From NCBI GenBank assembly GCA_963575745.1, contig CAUYUJ010015027.1:706183-729392 (forward strand): a stretch of 23,210 nucleotides of DNA. Direction: 5' to 3'. The stretch is from Prorocentrum cordatum (Eukaryota > Sar > Dinophyceae > Prorocentrales > Prorocentraceae). Position numbers and translations under genes: made by a program. Below the pieces are notes generated by a model. That model was given only the letters and a program-made list of their open reading frames with translations. It was not told the DNA's origin and ran no database searches. Shown here piece after piece: positions 9,076 through 16,684 of this stretch; the stretch's first letter is position 1; the number at the start of each line of letters is the position of its first letter.

Positions 9076-9084
9076 GGCCACGGA
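9063..9084 (-). other. relict dinoflagellate spliced leader (degenerate)
   Basis: The minus strand from 9084 to 9063 matches the 22-nt dinoflagellate SL at 19 of 22 positions, counting a permitted first base. The start TCCGT and the end TGGCTCAAG are exact. Mismatches are SL position 6 (A to G) and two adjacent T (to GA). It sits exactly where the TCC repeat ends and R1 coding sequence begins, and in R1 sense. Being a genomic copy of an RNA leader, it implies the R1 progenitor RNA was trans-spliced before reverse transcription. The TT-to-GA change creates the ATGATG used by the downstream frame. Confidence 0.72.
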
Positions 9085-10452
9085 GCTGTCTCCTCCCCAT
9101 CTTCCTCGTCCTCGTCCTCCTCCTCGTCCTCCTCCTCCTTCCCGTCCTCCTCTCCATCCTCCTTCTCCCTCTCATCCTCCTCCCTTTCTTCTTCCTCCCC
9201 CTCCCTCTCCTCCTCCTCTTTCCCGTCCGTCTCTACCTCCTCCGCCTCCTCCTCCTCCTCCTCTCCTTCGTCATCGTCCTCCTCCTCCTGGTCCTCCTCC
9301 TCCTCCTCCTCTGCCTCCTCGTCCTGGTCCTCCTCCTCCTCGTCCTCCTTCTCCTTCCCGTCCTTTTCCTCCTGCTCCTCCTCCTCCTCCTCCCTCTCAC
9401 TCTCCTCCTCCTCCTTCTCCTCCGCCTCCATTTCCTCGTCCTCCTCATCCTCCTTCCCGTCCTCCTCCTCCTCCTCCTCCTCCTCCTCCTCCTCCTCTCT
9501 CACTCTCCTCCTCCTTCTACTCTTCATCCGCCTCGTCGCCCTCCTCGTCCTCGTCCGCCTCCGCCTCCTCCTCCTCCTCTTCCCCCCCCTCCCTCGCCAT
9601 CTCCTCCTCCTCCTCCTCCTCCTCCTCCTCGTACTCGTCCTCGTGCTCTTGCTCGTGCTCGTCCTCCTCTTCGTCCTCCTCATACCCTACTCCTCCGCCT
9701 CTTCCTTCTCCTCCTCCTCCTCTTTCTCCTCCTCCTCCTCCTCTTCCTCCTCCTCCTCCTCCTCCTCCTCCTCCTCCTCCTCCCCCTCCTCCGCCTCCTC
9801 CTCCTCCTCGTCCCCCTTCTCCTAGTTACTCCTCTTCAGTCTCCTCCTCGTCCTCCTCATCATCAGCATCATCATCGTCATCATCATCATCAGCAGCAGC
9901 ATCAGCAGCAGCATCATCATCGTCCTCCTCATCCTCCTCATCCTCCTCCTCCTCGTATCCCTGTCCGTTCTCCTATTACTTCGCCTCCTCCTCCTCCTCC
10001 TTCCCATCCTCCTCCCTCTTTTTTTACCTGAACAAATCCTCTTCCCTCTCTTCCTGCTCCTCCTCATCCTTCTCCTCCTCCTCCTCCGTCTCCTCCTCCT
10101 CCTCATCCTCTTCCTCCGCTTCCTCCTCCTCCTCCTCGTCCTCCCTCCTCATCCTCTTCCTCCTCCTCACTATCAGTGTTCTCCTCCTCCTCATCCTCCT
10201 TCTCCTCCCCCTCATCCTCCTCGTCCTCCTCCTCATCTTTCTCCTCGTCCTCCTTTTTCCTTTTCCTCATTATTTTGTTTCGCCTCCTTCCCTTCTTCCT
10301 CTTCCTTCGTCTCCTCCTCCTCCTCCTCCATCTTATTCTCTGCCTTCTTCTCGTATTCCTCCTCCTCGTCCTCCTCCTCCTCCTCCTCGTCCTCGTCCTC
10401 TGTCTCCTTCTCCTCCTCCACCTCATCGTTATCCTCCTCCTCTTCCTCTTCC

Positions 10453-10453
<1 letters not shown>

Positions 10454-10513
<60 letters not shown>
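10454..10513. repeat. perfect (CAT)20 microsatellite
   Basis: Sixty bases of uninterrupted CAT units inside the TCC domain. The purity suggests recent expansion relative to the degenerate TCC flanks. Imperfect CAT units continue to about 10535. Confidence 0.97.
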
Positions 10514-10515
<2 letters not shown>

Positions 10516-10655
10516 CCATCATCTTCATCATCATCCTGCTCTTCCTCGTCCTCGTCCTCCTCTTCGTCCTCCTCCTTCCCTTTCTCCAGGTCCTCCTCCT
10601 CATCATCATAATCCTACTCCTCTCCAGCCTCCTTCTCCTCCTCATCATCCTCCTC

Positions 10656-10753
10656 CCCATCATCATCATCATCAGCATCACCACCATCAGCATCATCATC
10701 ATCCTCATCATCATCATCAGCATCATTATCAGCATCATCATCAACATCAAGAT

Positions 10754-10784
<31 letters not shown>

Positions 10785-10880
10785 AGCAACAGCAGCATCA
10801 TCATCAGCATCAGCATCCGCATCATCATCAGCAGCAGCATCAGCATCATCATCAGCAGCAGCATGATCATCATTTCATCA
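10656..10880. repeat. CAT/CAG/CAC interspersed trinucleotide domain
   Basis: About 225 bases of CAT and CAG units with occasional CAC, CAA and TAT, embedded in the TCC tract. Translation would give His/Gln or Met/Leu/Ile runs. A smaller version of the same mixture lies at about 9858-9930. Confidence 0.95.
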
Positions 10881-11475
10881 TCCTCCTATTTCTTCCCGTT
10901 TCCCTATTCCTTCGCTTCCTATTGTTTCTCCTCCTCCTCGTCCTCGTCCTCATCCTCCTCATGATCAACCGTCTTCTCATTCCTCCTCATCATCATCCTC
11001 CTCTTCCTCGTCCTTGTCCTCACCCTCGTCCTCCTCCTCCTTCTCCTTCCCTTCCTCCTCCTTCTCCTCCTCCTCCTGCTCGTCCTCCTCCTCGTCAGCC
11101 TTCTCCTCCTCCTCCTCCTCCACCTCCTCATCCTTCCCTTCCTCCTCTTGCTCCTCCTCCTCCTCCTCCTCCTCCTTCCTCTCCTTCTCCTCCTTCTCCT
11201 CCTCATCCTCATCCTTCCCTTCCTCCTCTTGCTCCTCCTCCTCCCTCTCCTTATCCTCCTCCTTCTCCTCCTTCTCCTCCTCCTACTTCTCATCCTCGTC
11301 CTCCTCCTCGTCCACCTCCTCATCCTCCTCTACCTCCTCCTCCTCGTCCTCCTCTTCCTCGTCCTTATCATCCTCCTCGTCCTCCTCCTCAGTTTCCTCG
11401 TGACCACCCTCATTCCCCTATCCCTCATCCGACTCCTCGTCGTCCTCCTTCGACCACGGCGACAGATCTTGGCTG

Positions 11476-11478
<3 letters not shown>

Positions 11479-11508
<30 letters not shown>
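11479..11508. repeat. perfect (CGA)10 microsatellite
   Basis: Ten uninterrupted CGA units just downstream of the TCC domain; seen directly. Confidence 0.97.
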
Positions 11509-11509
<1 letters not shown>

Positions 11510-11639
11510 GATGAACTACAACCCGCCGCGGCCGCGGCGCCTGGGGCGGCCCCTTCCGCGCTGGCAGCCCAGGCCCTGCCGCGTCGCCGGTCGTGTTCGC
11601 CACGCCCAGCGCTGGCCCGGAGCGGTCGCGCGAGCCGTT

Positions 11640-11696
11640 GCCGTCGCCGTGGTCGGTGCCGCCCGCCGCCGTCGTCGCACTTTTTGCCATATTCGC

Positions 11697-11729
<33 letters not shown>

Positions 11730-11850
11730 ACTTTTCGCCATATTCGCCGTCGTCGTCTTCAGCGTCGTCGGCGTCGTCGTCGTCGTTCTCGCCCTCGCCG
11801 TCGTCGCAGTCTTCGTCGTTTTCACCGTCGTCGTCATCGGAGGTGGACGA
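11640..11850. repeat. CGT/TCG-rich domain with a 51-bp tandem duplication
   Basis: CGT and CGC units dominate. A segment starting GTCGTCGCACTTTT and containing CCATATTCGCCGTCG occurs at 11671 and again at 11722, 51 bases apart, with one T/C difference and a length difference in the T run region. The 51-base step keeps codon phase, but no convincing gene spans it. Below it, 11511-11639 is unique GC-rich sequence. Confidence 0.85.
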
Positions 11851-11905
11851 GGACGCGGAGGAGGTGGAGAGGAGGGGGGGGTGAGGAGGGCATCAGGGGG
11901 ATGGT

Positions 11906-12072
11906 AATCACCAAACCGAGAATGCCAGCCCATCACAAGAACGCAGCGCGCGTCACAGAACGAATGGGCCCCTCTCCAGCACACGCAGTTCAGTTACCAG
12001 AACGAGGGTTTTTTTCACCAGCACGGTAAGGTCTGTCACTAGAACACGGGCGGTCACGTCTCGGAACGGTAA
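11906..12072. repeat. degenerate minisatellite, period about 20 bp
   Basis: Units resembling GTCACCAGAACG begin near 11906, 11932, 11952, 11973, 11993, 12014, 12035 and 12053, spacing about 18-26 bases. The copies are divergent but the phase is kept. A T7 run interrupts one unit. The minus-strand translation shows recurring VLVT-like strings as a consequence. Confidence 0.6.
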
Positions 12073-12398
12073 CTTGGGGGGCGGGGGGGATGTAGGAGGG
12101 CAAGGTGTTCCAGAGCGGCGGCCCTTCGGAATCTTGCTCCCTGGGCCCGTTCCTTCGAATGATTCCCCTGGACCCTGGGGTGTCACCGATGGGTATGGGG
12201 GATGGTGTTTTGATCCTTGGTAGTAACCAACTACCACTGATAATAACACCCTGGGGATAGCAAAGTTCGGGGTCCTGGGAGGATAATAAACGATTTGCCC
12301 AGGCAAGTCGCACGTGGGATGTATGACGAGGAAAGAGGAGGTCGGCCTCATCGTCGTTCGAAGACCGCGACGACGGCGACGACGACGACCTAACCCTG
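12073..12398. other. unique GC-rich sequence, no gene seen
   Basis: No recognisable domain, RNA or repeat apart from G runs (12077-12090) and a short CGA-like tract at about 12364-12390. Minus-strand frames here continue through the flanking repeats and have no recognisable content. Confidence 0.5.
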
Positions 12399-12582
12399 CC
12401 ATAGGTTCGTGATGTCGGCAAGCTGCAATGATGATAGTCCCAAAACAGTACCACACGTTCGTGACTTCGGAAAGTTGCAATGATCAGACTCGCACGTAAC
12501 ACATATCACAAGGTGACTGGGGAAAGCTGGAATGGTGAGAATCCCATGGCATTGCCACACGTTCTCGATGATGCTGCTGTTC
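12399..12582. repeat. tandem repeat, period about 52 bp, 3.5 copies
   Basis: Unit starts are near 12399, 12451, 12506 and 12555 (steps 52, 55 and 49). Shared core: a CCACACGTTCGTG-like start, then GGAAAGTTGCAATGAT-like sequence. Copies are about 60-75 per cent alike by eye. The minus-strand frames show a matching recurrence of NVWxC. The last copy is partial. Confidence 0.7.
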
Positions 12583-12739
12583 AACATAAGAGGATAGCAA
12601 TTTCGAACCGTAATTGTCCCCGCGAAAACAAAGTTCGGTCTTGCCGCCCCTCTCCCCCGACCAACTCTGTCTTGGCCGGAGATCATCAACTCTCAATCGG
12701 GAAGGGGGGGGTGACTTATTATCCGGGGCATGCGGTTAT

Positions 12740-13672
12740 TCGGGCGTTTGTGATGGGGGTTCTCAGAGGTTTCTTCGGCGTCTTAGGGTGTCGTCCTGAC
12801 GGAGTTCCTGAGGGTTCTTATCTTGCTCTTGGGGGTGTAGAGGGTTTCTCGGGCGTCTTGCAGGGTCCTGAGGTTTTGCAGGGTCCCGCACGGTCCATGG
12901 GGGTCGTAGGAGGTCCTGGTGGGCGCTGGGGGTCTTGGGGGCTCTTTGGGGTTTTGCGGAGCCTTGCTGGGTCCTGGGGGTCTTGGGGGTCCTACGAGGT
13001 TTTGGTGGTCATGCGTGGTCCTGGGTGTCCTGGGGTGTCCCAGGTGGTCCAGGAGAGTCCTGGGGCGTCCTTGGGCCTGCGGGGTTTTGCATGGTCGGGG
13101 GGGGTCCCGATGGGGGTCCTGCTGCGGCAGCTGGCTGGGTTCTGCGGGCTCTTGAGAGCTTTTGTGGTGTATTGGGCGATATTTGTGGGTCTTCGGGAGT
13201 CCTGCGGAGTCCTGCAGAGTCCTGGGCGGTCCTGTGGGTTTCTGGGGGGTCTTGGGGGGCCATGCTGGGCCTTGCGATGTCCTGGGGGTCCTGGAGGGTC
13301 ACGGGGTCTTGGGATGTTCCGCAGTGTTCTTATGGGGCTTAGGTGGCCCTGGCGCGTTCTGTGCGGGGGTGAGGTTTCCGAAGGAGGTCCGCAGGTGCTG
13401 CAGGGTCCCTGGGGTTTCTGTCGGGGCTGACTGGGTCCTGAAGGGTTGTGCGGGGGCCTGCGGGGTCTTGGAGGTCCCTGGGGTCCAGGGGAGTTCTGGA
13501 GGGTTCTCGGGGTCCCGGGGGGTTCTCGGGGTCCCACGGGGGTCTGTGGGGATTGTGGGGGACTCTGCGGGTCCTGGGGGGTGCCGTCTGTGTTTTGCAT
13601 GGTGGATGATGTCCTGCGGGGTCTGCGGCCGTCCTGTGGGGTCCTGGGGGGTCCTGGGGGGTCTTGGATGGA
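12740..13672. repeat. G/T-rich degenerate minisatellite
   Basis: About 930 bases built from short units (roughly 9-15 bases) like GTCCTGGGG and GTCTTGGGG. The plus strand has many G runs of 3-6 with short spacers. The strand bias is opposite to that of the TCC tract. Long frames on both strands through it (Gly/Val/Trp/Leu or Pro/Gln/Arg) follow from the repeat and are not called. The first copies are diluted by unique sequence between 12600 and 12740. Confidence 0.85.
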
Positions 13673-13880
13673 GGGAAACCGCGACCCAAGGAAACGGCCT
13701 CAAACCAGGAAGCGGAGGCGCGAACCCAGGAACACGCAAAACACCACCCATGGAAACCAGGGACGCGCGAACTCGGGAACACGGACGCGCCAAATCCCCG
13801 AAACGGTGAAGGCCTGAGCTGCCCTTGCTCCTGCCGGGATGGGGGCGTCGGATCTGGAGTACCCTTCTCCTCGGCTGCCC
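13673..13880. repeat. possible degenerate short repeats, no gene
   Basis: Recurring phrases such as AAACCAGG, AACCCAGGAACACG and AAACCAGGGACGCGCG at irregular 16-30 base steps suggest a decayed minisatellite between two stronger repeat arrays. Composition is A-rich relative to both flanks. No coding evidence. Confidence 0.4.
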
Positions 13881-14578
13881 GAGCCGACCGTGCTCCTCCT
13901 GAGCGTTCTGCTCCCGCCCGCCTGACCCGACCCGCTCGCGAGGGTCCGCCCGCCAGACCCCATCCACCCGTTAGGATCCGCCCGCCTGACCCGACCCGAC
14001 CCACGCGTTAGGACTGCGCGGTCGATGGCGCGCCCTGTGTTAGTGTTACGCCCGCTCGCCCCCACCCTCCCGTTGGGGTCCGCCTGCCCGGCCCGGCCGG
14101 CCAGTTAGGGTCCGCCCGCTCGGCCCGACCCACCCGTCAGGGCTCATGCGCGCTTAGTCGATGGTGCGCCTTATTTGAAGTTCCCGCCCGCACGACCCGC
14201 CCCGCCTGTTAAGGTCCGCCCACCAGACCCGACCCGCCCGTTGGGGTCCGCCCACCCGATCCGGTCCGCCCATTGATGTCCGCCCGCCAGACCCGACCCG
14301 CCCGTTAGGGCCCACTCGCCCGACCCGACCCAACCCGCCCGTCAAGTTTCACGAGTGCTTGGTCGATGGTGCGCCCTAGTTTCATGTCCTGCCCGACCCG
14401 ACCCGCCCGTGAAGATCCGCCCGCCCGATCCTGGGTCCGCCCGCCCGACTTGGGGTCCGCCCGCCCGACCCGACCCGGCCTGCCCGTTAGGGCTCACGGA
14501 TGTCCTGCCAACGGTGTTGTTATTTCATTGTTCCGCCCGCCAGACCCGACCCGCCCCCGCCCGTCAGGGTCCGCGCAG
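13880..14578. repeat. C-rich minisatellite with higher-order structure
   Basis: Core units of about 30 bases read like CCCGACCCGACCCGCCCG followed by TTAGGGTCCGCCCGCC (for example near 13970, 14104, 14208, 14238 and 14303). Superimposed is a longer element containing GTCGATGG[CT]GCGCC at 14022, 14157 and 14362 (steps 135 and 205). So short units are grouped into larger ones of unequal size. Plus-strand C richness contrasts with the G-rich neighbour. No gene is called here. Confidence 0.88.
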
Positions 14579-14587
14579 AGCGGAGTT

Positions 14588-14658
14588 GGAGGAGGAGGAG
14601 GAGGAGGAGGAGGACTAGGAGGAGTTGGAGGAAGAGGAGGAGCAGGAGGAGGAGGAGG
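14588..14658. repeat. (GGA)n tract immediately upstream of R2
   Basis: About 70 bases of GGA/GAG units with a few GTT, AGA and CTA interruptions. It ends directly at the SL relict of R2. In R1 sense a GGA tract occupies the same position relative to R1's SL relict. Confidence 0.95.
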
Positions 14659-14675
14659 AGCCATTTTGGCTCAAG
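14659..14675 (+). other. relict dinoflagellate spliced leader (5'-truncated)
   Basis: AGCCATTTTGGCTCAAG is an exact match to positions 6-22 of the 22-nt dinoflagellate spliced leader. The first five SL bases are absent and replaced by the GGA tract. The SL is normally joined to mRNAs by trans-splicing, so a genomic copy here, in R2 sense and upstream of ORF1, marks reverse transcription of a trans-spliced R2 RNA and fixes the element's 5' end. It is also the best taxonomic marker in the window. Confidence 0.93.
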
Positions 14676-14847
14676 GCCATTGCCCGAAGCCACCCTCTGT
14701 CGGTCGGTGAGGGTGTACTCGGTGAGGGCTCGAGTGCCCCACAGCGAAGGGGAGCGCCCCCTTTCCTGGCAGGAGTGCCAGGGTACTGCCACATCCACTG
14801 CAGTACCACTTTCTTGTTCTCTCTCCGCCAGCATTTTGCTGGCCGCG
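14676..14847 (+). other. R2 5' untranslated leader
   Basis: The 172 bases between the SL relict and the ORF1 start. The frame of ORF1 is open upstream through this stretch, but the ATG at 14848 is the first one after the SL in that frame that precedes the helical ORF1 product. No other gene is seen. Confidence 0.6.
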
Positions 14848-15870
14848 ATGCCCGATGGAAAGGCTCAGAAGAGGGGGCTGGTGGAGACTCCTCCTCGTGC
14901 TGCTGACCCTGGGGCTGGTGCCGCTGACGACGGAGAACAGCGCCCACGTCACCAGCGCCCTCGGGTGGAAGGAGGACTGTCTCTCGAGTCTCTCAAGGAC
15001 TACGTCGACGAGGCCAAGGAGGAGATGCTGGAGGCGATCGCCAAGCTGGAAGCACAGCAGTCGGCTGCTGCGCAGGGGACGACGGCATTGGCGAGAACAG
15101 TCGCATCTTCATGCGAGTCGATCTCCAAGCGGCGTGAAGTTCGCCTCGCCAAAGTCGAGCGGGACATCGGGGACTCCAACACCCGCATCAAGAAGTTGGA
15201 GGATCAGGTACACTATCTCATGGAAGTATTGGGAGAAGTACGGAGTGGAGTGGCACAGAAGCCTGAGGACGTCGTCACGCCTGGCTTCGCGAGGGAGGTG
15301 GATCACACCATCATCATTATTCGGTCCAAAGGTGCACTGGCGCGTGCCACAGCACTGGCAGCGCTGGGGAGTTGGCTTTGTCGGAGCAACCTCAAGGAGG
15401 AGGATTACGAGCTGCAGGGGGAGCCGATCGCAAAAAGGTTCGTACTACAAATGCGTGGGAATGGTGCATATGCTAGCCGACGGGTTAGACAAGCACTTGG
15501 AGCTCTTCGGAAGGCCGATGGCTCGTGGGAAAGGTTCAGTGGCCGTGACATGGCCGGAGTGGAGTTTGAGATTTTCGTGGCGGGCGACAAGAACCCCAGC
15601 CAGATCAAGAAGGAGTTGGCGGTCAAGACGATCAAAAAGCGGCTCACCGAGATGGCGCCGCAGCACCGGTTCTATGCCGACAAGGAGAAAGGCGAGATCA
15701 GCTCTTCATGGAAGCCCCTGGTGGCGATTACGCCGCAGCCAGGAGATGCACCACCTATCATCAAGTACTGCGTTGAGAACCTGCAGAACATCGGCATCCA
15801 GAAGGACGACCTCGAGGCTGTGCTGCTCAGGGACTTCCGCGCCCCGTCGGAGGCGACATGGAGTCTTTGA
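14848..15870 (+). CDS. R2 ORF1: coiled-coil RNA-binding-type retroelement protein
   Basis: The frame from ATG 14848 to TGA gives 340 residues without interruption. Residues 1-42 are basic and disordered. Residues about 44-135 form a strongly predicted coiled coil (SLESLKDYVDEAKEEMLEAI, then TRIKKLEDQVHYLMEVLGEV). Residues about 150-245 resemble an RRM-like fold (HTIIIIRS as a first strand, KRFVLQMRGNG as an RNP1-like strand), followed by a basic, helical C-terminal part (SQIKKELAVKTIKKRL). Coiled coil, RRM and C-terminal domain is the L1 ORF1p layout, whose proteins trimerise and coat element RNA; assignment here is by layout and by the endonuclease-RT ORF that follows. Upstream extension to 14500 is open but crosses the GGA repeat and the SL, so I reject it. 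Confidence 0.8.
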   Translation: MPDGKAQKRGLVETPPRAADPGAGAADDGEQRPRHQRPRVEGGLSLESLKDYVDEAKEEMLEAIAKLEAQQSAAAQGTTALARTVASSCESISKRREVRLAKVERDIGDSNTRIKKLEDQVHYLMEVLGEVRSGVAQKPEDVVTPGFAREVDHTIIIIRSKGALARATALAALGSWLCRSNLKEEDYELQGEPIAKRFVLQMRGNGAYASRRVRQALGALRKADGSWERFSGRDMAGVEFEIFVAGDKNPSQIKKELAVKTIKKRLTEMAPQHRFYADKEKGEISSSWKPLVAITPQPGDAPPIIKYCVENLQNIGIQKDDLEAVLLRDFRAPSEATWSL

Positions 15871-16684
15871 CGCTGTATTCGGGGCTTGGTGCAGCCCCAG
15901 TGGGAAGCTTTGGCCGCTTCGGTTGGTTTCCTGGAATTGCCGCGCCCTCTTCCACCACAAAGTTTTGGTTCGCTCTAAAAAGCTTCGGTGTTTATCGAGA
16001 TATATTGAGGATGGAAGTGTTACGGCACTTCAAGAAACTCATGGGAGGCTCGCAGAGCTTCAGGATTTTGCGTATCACGCCAGGCTGGATGTCTCTGTGC
16101 ACCACTCTTTTTGGGAAGGGTCGAATGCTGGAGGCGCGGTCGCACTTGTGCCTCGGTTTCGACACCTGGGCGCGAACACTCCCGCGGTCACCAGTGAAGC
16201 GTTGATCAGAGGGGGGTGCTTTTAACTACCGTATCATTTTCGGCCACTACGTGGATTGCACATTTCAACATACACAATCACAATATTCGTCGGGAGGGAA
16301 GGGGCGCTCTATTTCGAAGGATCAACGCTCCACGTGCTGAGGCGGCGGAGTCGCCCGCACAGAGGCTGGTGATCTGGGCTGGGGATTTCAATGTCGGGGC
16401 GGAGCCCCCTCGGCGCACATTTGACCACCCAGGGATGACGAATGCCGCATTTAATGACTGGGTGGGCTCTAGAAGGGGACCGTGGGGAAATATATTCAGG
16501 GAACTCCTGGAGCTTCAACTGCCTGATCCCACTCACTTCCATCAAGGGGGAACATTTACTTACCTATATTGATAGATGTTTCATATCTAGTCCTGGGTGG
16601 GTGATGAATCAGTAATATATCTCTGGGAAGTGCCTGGGGATGGCAGAGGTGGTCGCGGCCAAGAAGTTGTCGGACCATGCCCCC
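15871..16684 (+). pseudogene. R2 ORF2: APE-type endonuclease (EEP family, broken)
   Basis: ORF2 is read in the +1 frame relative to ORF1 and begins about at its stop; no in-frame ATG is near, so its initiation is unclear. PLRLVSWNCRALF from 15914 supplies the first strand with the catalytic Asn (15935-15937), and TALQETHG the metal-binding Glu (16034-16036). The frame fails at a TAA (16223-16225) next to a G6 run (16211-16216). It resumes in the neighbouring frame with HFNIHNHN and WAGDFNV (Asp codon 16384). After another frame change, IDRCFISS, then a TAA near 16613, then KKLSDHAP (16664-16687) give the final Asp-His of the active site. All the key EEP motifs are present, but in pieces. Confidence 0.83.

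Larger units (their letters stand above)
2940..9084 (-). mobile_element. R1: decayed LINE-type retrotransposon (EEP-RT-RNase H-Cys knuckle)
   Basis: On the minus strand the parts follow the standard order of a non-LTR retrotransposon: relict SL (9084-9063), N-terminal zinc-ribbon ORF, coiled-coil and basic linker, APE-type endonuclease, RT with motifs A, B and C, RNase H, and a C-terminal Cys-rich knuckle. Every domain is broken by stops or frame changes, so this copy cannot encode a full enzyme. The 5' limit is set by the SL relict against the TCC repeat. The 3' limit is uncertain: I placed it just past the Cys knuckle, and no poly(A) or target-site duplication is evident. RNase H after the RT separates it from R2 and R3, where I see none. 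Confidence 0.87.
9090..11410. repeat. 2.3-kb TCC/CCT-type trinucleotide repeat
   Basis: The plus strand is almost pure pyrimidine, dominated by TCC units with frequent TCG, TTC and TCA variants, and the minus strand is GGA-type. Embedded CAT/CAG domains occur at about 9858-9930, 10454-10535 and 10656-10880. Higher-order copying is visible: a 30-base string beginning TCCTTCCCTTCC recurs at 11131 and 11212, 81 bases apart. Long frames on both strands (Ser/Pro/Leu or Glu/Asp/Arg) come from this composition. I do not call genes here. In R1 sense this is a long (GGA)n tract immediately upstream of its SL relict. Confidence 0.95.

Noticed and set aside
9072-9683. minus-strand Glu/Asp-rich frame ending at R1's SL relict
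   Set aside because: It is a direct translation of the GGA/GAG repeat, loses phase to poly-Arg further upstream, and has no non-repeat content.
8928-10031. 367-codon plus-strand Leu/Pro-rich frame
   Set aside because: Antisense of R1's N-terminus fused to the TCC repeat.
9074-11884. 936-codon plus-strand frame (Pro/Ser/Leu/His-rich)
   Set aside because: It is open only because the TCC/CAT/CGT repeats contain no stops in that frame; composition changes with each repeat domain and no domain is recognisable.
12399-12582. CRISPR-like array
   Set aside because: Copies are contiguous and diverged, without identical repeats or unique spacers.
12480-13430. 316-codon plus-strand Gly/Val/Leu-rich frame
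   Set aside because: Most of it is translation of the G-rich minisatellite; the opposite strand is just as open.
13965-14500. TTAGGG motifs in the C-rich minisatellite as telomeric repeats
   Set aside because: They occur once per 30-bp unit inside a CCCGTTAGGGTCC context and never in tandem; they are part of the minisatellite.
14675-14689. second, tandem SL relict right after the first (GCCATTGCCCGAAG)
   Set aside because: Only about 11 of 16 positions match with a 2-base gap; too weak, though double relicts are known in this group.
14808-14830. SL-like string near CCGCCAGCATTTTGCTGG
   Set aside because: Similarity needs several indels and is largely due to a local palindrome.
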